A program made the translations under genes and the position numbers. This document shows, one piece after another, positions 54,680 to 63,357 of a stretch of DNA of 64,000 nt. Origin of the DNA: JANQOH01 sp965242575 (GTDB lineage Bacteria > Pseudomonadota > Alphaproteobacteria > UBA7887); NCBI GenBank assembly GCA_965242575.1, contig OZ251461.1, positions 1,798,001-1,862,000 on the forward strand, written 5' to 3'. Every line of letters begins with the position of its first letter. Position 1 is the first letter of the stretch. The notes under the pieces were generated by a model, which worked only from the letters and a program-made list of their open reading frames with translations, had not been told where the DNA came from and made no database searches.

Positions 54680-56101
54680 ATGAAGGAGAACACCGGTCGC
54701 GTCGCCCAGGTCATCGGGGCCGTGGTGGACGTGCAATTCGACGGCGACCTGCCGGCGATCCTCAATGCCCTCGAGGTGGAGAACCAGGGCGCGCGGCTCG
54801 TCCTCGAAGTGGCGCAGCACCTGGGCGAGAACACCGTCCGCGCGGTGGCGATGGACTCGACCGAGGGCCTGGTGCGCGGCGCGCGCGCGGTGGACACCGG
54901 CGGCCCCATCGCCGTCCCCGTCGGGCGCGAGACGCTCGGGCGCATCATGAACGTGGTGGGCGCCCCCATCGACGAGCGCGGCCCCATCGCCGCCGCCGCG
55001 ACCGCGCCTATCCACCAGCCCGCGCCGGACTTCATCGACCAGTCGACCGAATCCGAAATCCTCGCCACCGGCATCAAGGTCATCGACCTGCTGGCGCCCT
55101 ACGCCAAGGGCGGCAAGATCGGCCTGTTCGGCGGCGCCGGGGTCGGCAAGACCGTCATCATCATGGAGTTGATCAACAACATCGCCAAGGCGCATGGCGG
55201 CTATTCCGTGTTCGCCGGGGTGGGCGAGCGGACCCGCGAGGGCAACGACCTCTACCACGAGATGGTCGATTCCGGCGTGATCGACCGGGAGGGCGGCGAG
55301 TCGAAGGCGGCGCTGATCTACGGCCAGATGAACGAACCCCCCGGCGCGCGCGCGCGGGTGGGGCTGACCGGCCTCACGGTCGCCGAGTATTTCCGCGACC
55401 GGGAGGGGCAGGACGTGCTGTTCTTCGTCGACAACATCTTCCGCTTCACCCAGGCGGGGTCGGAGGTTTCGGCGCTGCTGGGGCGCATTCCGAGCGCCGT
55501 CGGCTACCAGCCGACGCTGGCCACCGACATGGGCGCGTTGCAGGAGCGGATCACCACCACCCGCAAGGGTTCGATCACCTCGGTGCAGGCGATCTACGTC
55601 CCGGCGGACGACCTGACCGACCCGGCGCCGGCGACCTCCTTCAGCCATCTCGACGCCACGACGGTGTTGAACCGCCAGATCGCCGAGCTCGGCATCTACC
55701 CCGCCGTGGACCCGCTCGACTCCACCTCGCGCATGCTGGACCCGCGCATCGTCGGCGACGACCATTACGCCATCGCCCGGCGGGTGCAGGAGATCCTGCA
55801 AACCTACAAGTCGTTGCAGGACATCATCGCCATTCTCGGCATGGACGAACTGTCGGAGGACGACAAACTGACCGTGGCGCGGGCGCGCAAGATCCAGCGC
55901 TTCCTGTCGCAGCCCTTCCACGTCGCCGAGGTGTTCACCGGCGCGCCCGGCCGGCTGGTGTCGCTGGAGGACACCATCGCTGGCTTCAAATCGATCTGCG
56001 ACGGCGAATGCGACGACATGCCCGAGGCCGCCTTCTACATGCTCGGCACTCTGGACGAGGCGCGCGACAAGGCCCGCCAAATGGCCGCCGAGGCGGCGTG
56101 A
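54680..56101 (+). CDS. atpD: F1F0 ATP synthase subunit beta
   Basis: The 473-residue catalytic subunit has the P-loop GLFGGAGVGKTVIIMELINN, the catalytic Glu in VFAGVGERTREGNDLYHEM, and the DELSEDDKLTVARARKIQRF motif near the C-terminus. ATG 54680 follows GGGAGGACCCC. Its stop overlaps the GTG of atpC (GTGA). Complete. Confidence 0.97.
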   Translation: MKENTGRVAQVIGAVVDVQFDGDLPAILNALEVENQGARLVLEVAQHLGENTVRAVAMDSTEGLVRGARAVDTGGPIAVPVGRETLGRIMNVVGAPIDERGPIAAAATAPIHQPAPDFIDQSTESEILATGIKVIDLLAPYAKGGKIGLFGGAGVGKTVIIMELINNIAKAHGGYSVFAGVGERTREGNDLYHEMVDSGVIDREGGESKAALIYGQMNEPPGARARVGLTGLTVAEYFRDREGQDVLFFVDNIFRFTQAGSEVSALLGRIPSAVGYQPTLATDMGALQERITTTRKGSITSVQAIYVPADDLTDPAPATSFSHLDATTVLNRQIAELGIYPAVDPLDSTSRMLDPRIVGDDHYAIARRVQEILQTYKSLQDIIAILGMDELSEDDKLTVARARKIQRFLSQPFHVAEVFTGAPGRLVSLEDTIAGFKSICDGECDDMPEAAFYMLGTLDEARDKARQMAAEAA

Positions 56102-56481
56102 CCGTCGTGGCCGGCAAGATCGCCTTTGAGCTCGTCTCGCCCGAGCGCCTGCTGGTCTCGCGCGAGGTCGATATGGCGGTGGTCCCCGGCGCGGAGGGCG
56201 ATTTCGGCGTCCTTCCCGGACACGCGCCGCTGTTGTCGCTGGTGCGGCCGGGCGCCATCGAGATCCACGACCAGGGCGCTCCGGTCGAGCGCGTATTCGT
56301 CGCCGGCGGCTTCGCTGAGGCGGCGCCCGACCGCTGCACCGTGCTCGCGACCGAGGCGTTCCCGCTGTCCGATGTCACCCGCGCCGACGCCGAGGCCCGC
56401 CTCGCCGCCGCCTCCGGCGACCCGGCCCGCGCCGCCGCCGCCGCGCTGGTCGAGGCGCTGGACTATTACGGCGAGGGGTGA
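56098..56481 (+). CDS. atpC: F1F0 ATP synthase subunit epsilon
   Basis: The 127-residue subunit has KIAFELVSPERLLVSREVDM, VVPGAEGDFGVLPGHAPLLS and RVFVAGGFAEAAPDRCTVLA, the beta-sandwich of epsilon, with a shortened C-terminal helical part. Start GTG 56098 overlaps the atpD stop; GTG 56107 is an alternative. It ends the operon; the next gene is convergent about 150 bp away. Confidence 0.94.
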   Translation: MTVVAGKIAFELVSPERLLVSREVDMAVVPGAEGDFGVLPGHAPLLSLVRPGAIEIHDQGAPVERVFVAGGFAEAAPDRCTVLATEAFPLSDVTRADAEARLAAASGDPARAAAAALVEALDYYGEG

Positions 56482-56631
56482 CGGAGGGAGGGGGGCGGGC
56501 CGTCCGGGCCGGCGAGGACTTCCCGGGAGCGCCGGCGCCCGCCGGCGAATGCGCGAAGCGCGGTCGGAACGGTAGCGCGCTGCACGGCGCCCACACGGCG
56601 CCGGACCTGCCGCCCGCGCCTGCGACTCGCG

Positions 56632-57096
56632 TTACCCTGGCCCGTCGCGCGCGAAGATCGGGTGGACCGCCCGGTCGCCGGCGCGGAGTCCCAGGCGGTC
56701 GGCGGTACCGCCGCGCAGCTCCAGAACCCCGGCGACGGGCCCCGGCGACGGGACGGGCTCCAGCGACAGCGGCGTCGTCCAACGGGCGATCCGGACGATC
56801 TCGCCATCGGCGGCGATGAACAGCATGTCGAGCGGGACGAGCGTGTTCTTCATCCACATGGAGACATGCCGGGGCGCGCCGTAGTCGAACAGCATCCCCG
56901 CGTCCGGCGCGAGGTCGGTGCGGAACATCAGGCCGCGCGCATGCTGCGCCGGCGTCTCGGCCAGCTCGACGCGGAAACGATGGCGCGCGCCGCCGCTCTC
57001 GATCCACAATTCGGACGCGGCGAACGCCATCTCTCCGCCGCTGGCCGGCGCGGCGAAAGCGAGGCACAGGGCGAGAAGCGCGGCGCGGCGGGTCAC
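56632..57096 (-). CDS. DUF192 family secreted protein
   Basis: The 154-residue protein has a signal peptide (RRAALLALCLAFAAPASG), then FRVELAETPAQHARGLMFRT, LAPDAGMLFDYGAPRHVSMW, MKNTLVPLDMLFIAADGEIV and a C-terminal GVLELRGGTADRLGLRAGD. This is the full DUF192 domain; function unknown, probably periplasmic. GTG 57096 overlaps the stop of the upstream PLP enzyme gene (GTGA), so the two are coupled. Confidence 0.88.
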   Translation of the reverse strand: MTRRAALLALCLAFAAPASGGEMAFAASELWIESGGARHRFRVELAETPAQHARGLMFRTDLAPDAGMLFDYGAPRHVSMWMKNTLVPLDMLFIAADGEIVRIARWTTPLSLEPVPSPGPVAGVLELRGGTADRLGLRAGDRAVHPIFARDGPG

Positions 57097-58283
57097 GCGG
57101 CGCCTCCATCGCTCCGCGCGGCGTCGTAGCGCGCGAGGCCGGCGGCGAGGTCGGCGATGAGGTCGGCGGGGTCCTCCAGGCCGACATGCAGGCGGAGCAG
57201 CGGGCCGGCGTCCGCCCAGCGCGCGCGGGTGGCCGTGCGCATGCGCGCCGGCTCGACGGGGATCGCCAGGCTTTCGTACCCGCCCCACGAAAAGCCCATC
57301 GAGAACAGCTCCAGCCCATCGAGCAGCGCGGCGACGGCGCGGCGCGGGCCGGGGGCCAGTTCGACGCCGAACAGGCCGCTGGCGCCGCGGAAGTCGCGCC
57401 GCCACAGCGCATGGCCGGGGTCGCCGGGCAGGCCGGGATGCAGGACCCGCGCGACCTGCGGGCGGCCGCGCAGCCAGTCGGCGACCGCCAGGCCGCTCTC
57501 CATGTGGCGCGGCATGCGGACCGCCAGCGTGCGCAGGCCGCGCTGCGCCAGATAGACGTCGTCTGGCCCCGCCGGCGCGCCGAGATCGAAGGCGGCCTTG
57601 CGCGCCCGCTCCTGGACCGCCGCGGTCGCGGTGACGACCCCCAGCATGACGTCGGAATGGCCGCCGATATATTTCGTCGCCGCCTGCACCGACAGGTCGA
57701 CGCCGAGCGCGAACGGCTTGAGGAAGAGCGGGCTGGCCCAGGTGTTGTCCATCGCCACCGTGCAGCCGGCGGCGCGCGCGGCCTCGGCGATGGCGGGAAC
57801 GTCCTGCACCTCGAAAGTGAGCGAACCCGGCGATTCGACGAACACGAGCCGCGTGTTCGGGCGGATCAGGCCGGCGATCCCGGCGCCGATCTCCGGGTCG
57901 TAGAAGGTCGTCTCGACGCCGAAGCGCTTGAGAAAACGTTCGCAATAGGCGCGGGTCGGGCCGTAGGCGGAGTCGGCGACGAGCATGTGGTCGCCCGCCT
58001 CGACGAAGGCGGTGAGCGCCGCCAGCACAGCCGCCTTGCCCGACGCGACCGCCACCGACCGGTCGCCGCCCTCCAGCGCCGCGACCGCCTCTTCGAACGC
58101 GAAGGTCCCCGGAGTGCCGTTGCGCCCGTAATAGGGGACGTCGAGCGGGCGCCGCCCCGCCGCCTCCAGCGCCGCGAGGGTGGGGAAGGTGACCGTCGAC
58201 GCGTGATAGACGGGCGGGTTGACGACGCCGAAATTCGCGTCCGGGTCGCGCCCGGCGACCACCGCCAGCGTGTCGTCCTTCAT
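57093..58283 (-). CDS. metC: Cystathionine beta-lyase-type PLP enzyme
   Basis: The 396-residue Cys/Met-metabolism enzyme has SVAVASGKAAVLAALTAFVE, the PLP contact region DSAYGPTRAYCERFLKRFGV, VFVESPGSLTFEVQDVPAIA, and the PLP Lys in LSVQAATKYIGGHSDVMLG. The C-terminal ELFSMGFSWGGYESLAIP block places it with the MetC branch rather than MetB or MetY. Expected reaction is cystathionine to homocysteine, pyruvate and ammonia. ATG 58283 follows a GAAGTGAAC region. It is followed by the overlapping DUF192 gene. Confidence 0.87.
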   Translation of the reverse strand: MKDDTLAVVAGRDPDANFGVVNPPVYHASTVTFPTLAALEAAGRRPLDVPYYGRNGTPGTFAFEEAVAALEGGDRSVAVASGKAAVLAALTAFVEAGDHMLVADSAYGPTRAYCERFLKRFGVETTFYDPEIGAGIAGLIRPNTRLVFVESPGSLTFEVQDVPAIAEAARAAGCTVAMDNTWASPLFLKPFALGVDLSVQAATKYIGGHSDVMLGVVTATAAVQERARKAAFDLGAPAGPDDVYLAQRGLRTLAVRMPRHMESGLAVADWLRGRPQVARVLHPGLPGDPGHALWRRDFRGASGLFGVELAPGPRRAVAALLDGLELFSMGFSWGGYESLAIPVEPARMRTATRARWADAGPLLRLHVGLEDPADLIADLAAGLARYDAARSDGGAA

Positions 58284-58360
58284 GTTCACTTCGCGCCGTT
58301 CGGGTGGGAGGGCGGGGCAGTCTGGCACATGCGCCCGGGCCGGGACAGCCGCCGCCGGCT

Positions 58361-59263
58361 TCAGGCCAGGAGCAGAAGCAGGATGCCGGCGACGATCGCC
58401 GCGATGCCCAGGACCTCCCGCCCGCTCGACTTCTCGCGAAAGAAGAGGGTGGAGGCGAGAAACGTGAAGACCAGTTCGACCTGCCCCACGGCGCGCACAT
58501 AGGCGGCGTTCTGCAAGGTCATCGCCGTGAACCAGCCGACGCTCGTGATCGCGCCGCTCAACCCCACCAGTCCCGTCAGCCGCCATTCGGCGAGGACCTC
58601 GGAGATCCGGCCGGGCTCGCGCCAGCGCAGCCACAGCGCCATGACGGCGGTCTGGATCAGGAGCGCCGTAGCCAGCGTGAAGGCCGCCGGCATGAGGAAC
58701 CCCTCCTGCCTCAGCGACAGGGCGGCGGCGCGGAAGCACACCGCCGAAATCCCGAAGCCCGCCCCCGACGCCATGCCGATCAACGCCGGGCGGCCGGCGA
58801 GCGCGCGCAGCGCCGGCCCCAGCGCGAGGCCGGCGCGGGCGGCGGAGATCAGGACCACGCCGGACAGGCTCACCAGGATCCCCGCCGCCCCCGCCGGGCT
58901 CACCGTGTCGCCGAGGATGACCAGGCCGAAGACGGCCGTCTGCGCCGGCTCGGTCTTGGAGTAGGCCGTGCCGACGGCGAAGTTGCGCAAGGAGAACAGG
59001 TGGATCAACAACGCCGTCGCCGCGATCTGCGTCAACCCGCCGACAGCGGCGCAGGCGAGGAAGACCGGGTTGGGCGCGGGCAGCGGACGCCCGAACCCGG
59101 CATGCAGGACGAACACGTAGAGCGCGGCGAAGGGCAGCGCGAGGAGGAACCGCGAGAAGGTCGCGCCCGACGTGCCGAGTCGCGCCTTCAGGTGCTTCTG
59201 CAACGCCGAGCGCAGGTTCTGGAAGAACGCCGCGCCGACCGAGATCGGTATCCACAGCTCCAT
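58361..59263 (-). CDS. DMT/EamA family inner-membrane transporter
   Basis: The 300-residue protein has ten predicted transmembrane helices in two EamA halves. Examples are FLLALPFAALYVFVLHAGFG, FLACAAVGGLTQIAATALLI, TAVFGLVILGDTVSPAGAAG and the final EVLGIAAIVAGILLLLLA. The half ends show the EamA motif pattern (SKTEPAQTAVFGLVILGDTV and GQVELVFTFLASTLFFREK). The substrate is not predictable. It lies about 80 bp upstream of metC on the same strand. Confidence 0.87.
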   Translation of the reverse strand: MELWIPISVGAAFFQNLRSALQKHLKARLGTSGATFSRFLLALPFAALYVFVLHAGFGRPLPAPNPVFLACAAVGGLTQIAATALLIHLFSLRNFAVGTAYSKTEPAQTAVFGLVILGDTVSPAGAAGILVSLSGVVLISAARAGLALGPALRALAGRPALIGMASGAGFGISAVCFRAAALSLRQEGFLMPAAFTLATALLIQTAVMALWLRWREPGRISEVLAEWRLTGLVGLSGAITSVGWFTAMTLQNAAYVRAVGQVELVFTFLASTLFFREKSSGREVLGIAAIVAGILLLLLA

Positions 59264-59308
59264 CGGCGGCCGGGAGGGAGGCGGCCTCCCGCCGCCGGCG
59301 CCGCGCCG

Positions 59309-59812
59309 TCAGCCGGCCAGGTTCGCCCTGTAGAGCGCCACCGCCTGCTCCAGCGCGTAATAGTCGTCGCAGCCGAACAGGCAGATCATGTCGAGCGCGC
59401 GCAGGTGCTCCTCGGCGCGCGCCAGGTCGCCGGTCTCCAGGAACGCCTCGCCGATATAGTGGTGCGCGCCGGTGTGCGACGGGTCGATGGCGAGCGCCGT
59501 GCGGTAGTGGGAGAAGGCGCGGTCGAAGTCCTGCAACCGGCGGTGGACGTAGCCCAGCTGGTTGTGCGCTTCGGCGTGACGCGGGTCGCGCGCCAGCGCC
59601 GCCTCGAACACGGCGATGGCGGCCTCGTAATCGCCGGCGTCGATGGCGTCGTAGCCGGCCCGGAGGTCGGCGGCGGCGGGCGCGGCGCCCTCCGGCGCCG
59701 GGGCCGCGTCGGCGGCGGGAAGGAGCGCGTCGCCGCCGCGATTGGCCGCCGCCGCCCCGGCCAGCGCCAGGCCGAGCGCCGCCAGCGCGGCGAGAAGGGG
59801 TTTGCGCGTCAT
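59309..59812 (-). CDS. Exported TPR protein
   Basis: The 167-residue protein has a signal peptide (RKPLLAALAALGLALAGAAA). It then has about three TPR units: AGYDAIDAGDYEAAIAVFEA, AHNQLGYVHRRLQDFDRAFS, AHHYIGEAFLETGDLARAEE, and a DMICLFGCDDYYALEQAVAL end with two Cys. ATG 59812 is chosen because the upstream extension would precede the signal peptide. Likely a periplasmic scaffold; partner unknown. Confidence 0.83.
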   Translation of the reverse strand: MTRKPLLAALAALGLALAGAAAANRGGDALLPAADAAPAPEGAAPAAADLRAGYDAIDAGDYEAAIAVFEAALARDPRHAEAHNQLGYVHRRLQDFDRAFSHYRTALAIDPSHTGAHHYIGEAFLETGDLARAEEHLRALDMICLFGCDDYYALEQAVALYRANLAG

Positions 59813-59884
59813 GGCGGGAGCCTCCGCTTGTCGTCGTCGGCGCATCCTACCCCTTTCGCCGCGCCGGGCCTACGCCGCGCGCCG

Positions 59885-60646
59885 CTATTCGTCGAGCAGC
59901 AGCGACTTCGCCTGGTTGAGCTTGGCGGCGAACCAGCCGGAGCCGCCGTGGTCGGGGTGCAGTTTCTGCATCAACTCGCGGTGCGCCGCCTTGACCTCCT
60001 CCGGCCCGGCGCCTTCCGCGAGGCCGAGGATCGACAGCGCCTCCTCGCGCGTCATCGCGCCGCCGCCGGAGTCCGCCGCCGCGCCGCCGCGCGCCCGGAA
60101 GCGCCCGCGCCAGTCGCCGCCGCCGCGGTCGAGCCAGGCCTCCAGCAGGCGCAGCGAATGCGCGTCGGCGCGGACCGAGAGCCAGAGTTCATGCAATTCG
60201 TCCTCGGAAAGGTCGCCGAGGCGCCGGCCCGCGAACGGTCCGCGCACAACCGACCCGTCGATGTGCCCGGTCGCGTGGTCGAGCTGCATCGCCAGCCAGT
60301 CGGTCCGCGCCTCCGACGCGGTCCCGCCCGCCGGTCCCGCGCCCGGCGCCGGGCCGAACGGCCCCGCCCCGCCGGCGGCCGCGCGCGCCGCCCGCCACAT
60401 CCCCGCGAGCGACAGCAGGCGCAGGAGCAGGCCCGACTTCCAGCCGAAGGCGGCGACGGCGCCGAGGGCCGCGGCGAGGAAGGGCAGGCCCCGCGCCAGC
60501 ACCAGCAGCGCGAGCAGAAGCGCCAGCGCGATCAAGGCTACGCGCAGCCCCCGCGCCAGCGCGGCGGGATTGGCGGAGACGAACAGCCGGCCGAGGACGA
60601 ACAGCGCCAGAAGCGCGCCGGCCCCGGCGACCAGGTAGAGATACAC
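59885..60646 (-). CDS. Membrane DnaJ-domain protein
   Basis: The 253-residue protein has two to three N-terminal membrane helices (YLYLVAGAGALLALFVLGRL, LRVALIALALLLALLVLARG) and a Gly/Pro-rich linker. A C-terminal J-domain of about 50 residues follows, with EEALSILGLAEGAGPEEVKA and the HPD tripeptide in LHPDHGGSGWFAAKLNQAK. It resembles membrane-anchored J-proteins of alphaproteobacteria that recruit DnaK to the membrane. Followed by the VWA-like gene upstream (6 bp gap). Confidence 0.88.
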   Translation of the reverse strand: MYLYLVAGAGALLALFVLGRLFVSANPAALARGLRVALIALALLLALLVLARGLPFLAAALGAVAAFGWKSGLLLRLLSLAGMWRAARAAAGGAGPFGPAPGAGPAGGTASEARTDWLAMQLDHATGHIDGSVVRGPFAGRRLGDLSEDELHELWLSVRADAHSLRLLEAWLDRGGGDWRGRFRARGGAAADSGGGAMTREEALSILGLAEGAGPEEVKAAHRELMQKLHPDHGGSGWFAAKLNQAKSLLLDE

Positions 60647-60652
60647 CGCGGG

Positions 60653-61375
60653 TCAGCGCCGCCGCGCCGGCGGCAATTTCAACACGTCGCGCCCGGCGCG
60701 GCGGTTGTAGTCCTTCAGCGCCGGACGGCCGCCGACGGCATAGACGGCGACCGCGCGCAGCAGGTCGCGCAACAGCCGCGCGCTGGAGTCGCCGAACCGG
60801 CAATAGGCGCCGCCGGACAGTTTCGCCATCTGCTTGAACGCCGCGCCCGCCCACGGGTCGCCGCCCTCGTGGAAGACGAACAGCGGCGCGCCGTGCAGGC
60901 CGAGCTCGCCGGCGAGGTGGCAGAGTTCGTCGACGTCCTCCTCGCAGCAATCGCCGATGAACACCAGCGCGTCCACCTTCTCGCGCGCCGTCTCCGCCAG
61001 CGCGTGATGCAGCAGCCGCGCGATCTGCGTCCGCCCGCCGAGGCAGCGCACGCCGGTCATGCGCCGCAGCAGCGCCGCCGGTCGGGTTTCGAACGGCGTC
61101 GCCTCGAATTCGCGGTAGCCGCGGTAATATGCGAGCTGGATCGCCAGCGCGCCGAGCGCGGCGGTTTCGGAGAACATCTCCGCTTGGATGTCGCACGCCC
61201 GATCCCACGTCCGGCCGCGGCTTTGCGTCGCGTCGAGGGCGAAGATCAGCCGGCCGCGGACCTTTCCGTCCGCCCCGCGCGGCCGGGCGCGCGGGGCGAG
61301 GCTGGCCGCGCGCTCCAGGAAGGCGGAGATCTCCCGCTCCGACGACCGCGCCGGAACCGCGTCGCGCCGGGACAC
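60653..61375 (-). CDS. VWA-like domain protein
   Basis: The 240-residue protein has a von Willebrand A-like core: KVRGRLIFALDATQSRGRTW, with the MIDAS-like D-x-T/S-x-S as DATQS. It also has GALAIQLAYYRGYREFEATP, TQIARLLHHALAE, and KVDALVFIGDCCEEDVDELC. It is conserved next to the J-protein gene in alphaproteobacteria; function unknown. Spacing to the J-protein gene is 6 bp and to mipZ 14 bp, all on the minus strand. Confidence 0.82.
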   Translation of the reverse strand: MSRRDAVPARSSEREISAFLERAASLAPRARPRGADGKVRGRLIFALDATQSRGRTWDRACDIQAEMFSETAALGALAIQLAYYRGYREFEATPFETRPAALLRRMTGVRCLGGRTQIARLLHHALAETAREKVDALVFIGDCCEEDVDELCHLAGELGLHGAPLFVFHEGGDPWAGAAFKQMAKLSGGAYCRFGDSSARLLRDLLRAVAVYAVGGRPALKDYNRRAGRDVLKLPPARRR

Positions 61376-61389
61376 CGCGCGCCGCCCGC

Positions 61390-62181
61390 CTAGCGGTCCG
61401 CGCCGGCGGCGGCGCCGGCGGGCGCGGCGCCGCGCAGCGCCGCCGCCAGCAGGCCGCGCAGCTCCGAACGCGCGCCCACATGCGACAGGGTCATGCGCAG
61501 CCCGGCGCGGCCGAGGTCCAGCACGGTCAGCCCCCGGGGGAACAATTCGCGGAAGATCACCCGCTCCGAGAAGCCGGGGATCGTCCGGTAGCCGACCCGC
61601 GGCGCCAGCTCCTCCACCGCCGCCGCGACGCGGCGCTTGTTGCGGGCGTCGAGCGGCGAGAGGCGGTTACGCATCACCACCCAGTCGATCTCCGCGCGGT
61701 CGCGCGCGGCGCGGATCTTGCGCTGCTCCCACACCATGACGCTGTAGCGGCTCGGCCGGACGACGCCGAACGTGCCCGGGTCGATCTCCGCCAGCACGTC
61801 GAGGTCGACGAAACTGTCGTTGACCGGAGTCACCAGGACGTCGGCCAAGCCGTGCGCCAGCCGCGACAGCGGGGTGTCGCTGCCGGGGCAGTCGATCACC
61901 GCCGCGTCGTGGCCGGCGGCGAGCGCCGCGATCCTTTCCGGCAGGGTTCCGCCGTCGCGCACCGCGGCGAACAATTCGTGGTCCGGCGCCGGCAGCGCCA
62001 GCCCCTGCGCCTCGGCATGCGCGGCGCGGTTGGCGAAGAACCGCGTCATGGTCCGCTGGCGGACGTCGATGTCGATGCTGGCGACGCGGTAGCCGGCGCC
62101 GAGCAAGCCCACGGCCAGATGCGCCGCGACGGTCGATTTGCCCGACCCGCCCTTCTCGTTGCCGACGACGATCACCCGCAT
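61390..62181 (-). CDS. mipZ: Division plane positioning ATPase MipZ
   Basis: The 263-residue ParA/MinD-superfamily ATPase has the deviant Walker A VVGNEKGGSGKSTVAAHLAV, the DIDVRQRTMTRFFANRAAHA segment typical of MipZ, and AVIDCPGSDTPLSRLAHGLA. It also has TPVNDSFVDLDVLAEIDPGT and WVVMRNRLSPLDARNKRRV. MipZ forms bipolar gradients with ParB and inhibits FtsZ, restricting division to midcell in alphaproteobacteria. It is the first gene of the mipZ-VWA-DnaJ group. Confidence 0.92.
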   Translation of the reverse strand: MRVIVVGNEKGGSGKSTVAAHLAVGLLGAGYRVASIDIDVRQRTMTRFFANRAAHAEAQGLALPAPDHELFAAVRDGGTLPERIAALAAGHDAAVIDCPGSDTPLSRLAHGLADVLVTPVNDSFVDLDVLAEIDPGTFGVVRPSRYSVMVWEQRKIRAARDRAEIDWVVMRNRLSPLDARNKRRVAAAVEELAPRVGYRTIPGFSERVIFRELFPRGLTVLDLGRAGLRMTLSHVGARSELRGLLAAALRGAAPAGAAAGADR

Positions 62182-62800
62182 GGCCGCCTCCCGCGCGGCG
62201 AACGGCCGCCGGCCCGGCGGCCATCGCCCCTACTTTAGCCTACCGCGGCGCGGCCCGCGATTCGCGGCGGCGCGCGGGCGCTCCCGGGATTGCGCCGCAG
62301 GCGGGCGCATTCGTTCATAACATGGGCGATGGCGTAATATGGGCGATGGCCGGAACGAAATCGCAACTGGAATCCGCCGCCGAGGCGTTCTCCGCCAAAC
62401 TGCAGCGCGTGCGCGCGTCCGGCGAACATCGACGGGGCGGCCGGCCCGAAATTTCCGCGGATACCATGCAGAGCCCTTCAAGCCAGAGACGTATGAGAAA
62501 TCCGGGCTCAAGCTGGCCGCCGCCGGCCTCGCTGGCGAGGCCCCCAACGTAACCGGGGGCGACATGGCGGACTCCGCGGACGAACGCCCGATTGTGGGGA
62601 GACTGAATTATTGCGGAATTGGTGGATAGGTGGGAATAACCGAAATTGGCCCGGAATTGGCGGGCGTCTGGCGAAGGGGCGGCGAGCGAGGCGCAGGACG
62701 GGACTGCGAAAAAATTGGAATCCAGGGACGCGGCAGCGGGAAAACGGGCGGAAATCCCGCAACGGCGCGGTGGCGGAAAGGGCGAGAAAAAAACGGCGCG
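62182..62800. other. Intergenic region between mipZ and the prophage, no gene recognised
   Basis: About 620 bp. It holds a 12-bp direct repeat ATGGGCGATGGC at 62322-62333 and 62339-62350. From about 62590 to 62800 it turns noticeably less GC-rich than the flanks, with AATTGG-containing repeats. Short ORFs on both strands show no family resemblance. The compositional change may mark the end of the prophage. Confidence 0.5.
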
Positions 62801-63241
62801 TCAGACGGGGTCGAGGTAGTCGCCCAATATCTCGTCGATGTGGACGATGTCCTCGGCGGTCAGGCCGAGGAAGGGGCGGGCGGGGATGTTGGACTCCGCG
62901 CGGCCGAACTGGTGGGTCCCGGCATACACCTCGGGACTGCCGAACAGGAGGCCGTCGCGGTCGGCCTCGTAGTTGAGCGTCTTCATCAGCTGGCCCTCGA
63001 GGACGAGGATCTTGCCCCGGTTCTTCGGCTTGCGCGCCGCGTAGGACTCGGAGAGCGGAGCCCAGGGCGTCCCGTCGGGGGCCTTGCGCGACCGGAAGCG
63101 CTCGCGGGTGGAGTTGAGCAGGAGCTCGCCGATCTCGTTCAGAGCGGGGGCGGGGTCGGCGAGGCGGTCGGCGAGCTCGGACAGGCGGCGGCGGACGTCG
63201 CCCAGTCCCTCGATCTTGAGTTCGAGCCTTGCGCCGGCCAT
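62801..63241 (-). CDS. Phage virion morphogenesis protein (Mu gpG-like)
   Basis: The 146-residue protein begins MAGARLELKIEGLGDVRRRL, contains FRSRKAPDGTPWAPLSESYA, ARKPKNRGKILVLEGQLMKT and PARPFLGLTAEDIVHIDEIL, the recognisable virion morphogenesis/tail completion family of Mu-like phages. It is the last identifiable prophage gene at the window's right end; upstream on the same strand is the head morphogenesis gene, the normal Mu order. Confidence 0.85.
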   Translation of the reverse strand: MAGARLELKIEGLGDVRRRLSELADRLADPAPALNEIGELLLNSTRERFRSRKAPDGTPWAPLSESYAARKPKNRGKILVLEGQLMKTLNYEADRDGLLFGSPEVYAGTHQFGRAESNIPARPFLGLTAEDIVHIDEILGDYLDPV

Positions 63242-63265
63242 GGCGGCATCCTACCATATGCGGGC

Positions 63266-63353
63266 GCCGCGCGAGTAAGTCTCAGCCGGTTAGAGCGGGC
63301 TTCGGCGAAAGCCGGATCCGGGTCGGGGGTTCGACTCCCCCCCGCGCGGCGCA
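63266..63353 (+). other. tRNA-like stem-loop sequence between two prophage genes
   Basis: GCCGCGCG (63266-63273) pairs with CGCGCGGC (63343-63350). Inside are a D-arm-like CTCAGCCGGTTAGAG, a hairpin GGCTT/AAGCC and a textbook T-arm GGGGG-TTCGACT-CCCCC (63325-63341). The D-stem is only 3 bp, too many bases separate it from the acceptor stem, and the anticodon loop lacks U33, so this is not a convincing functional tRNA. It fills the 116-bp gap between the gpG-like and head genes. Confidence 0.3.
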
Positions 63354-63357
63354 CCCC

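Noticed and set aside
58304..61393. 1029-codon plus-strand ORF across the transporter, TPR, DnaJ and VWA genes
   Set aside because: Antisense shadow; the minus strand holds four genes with recognisable domains and proper spacing.
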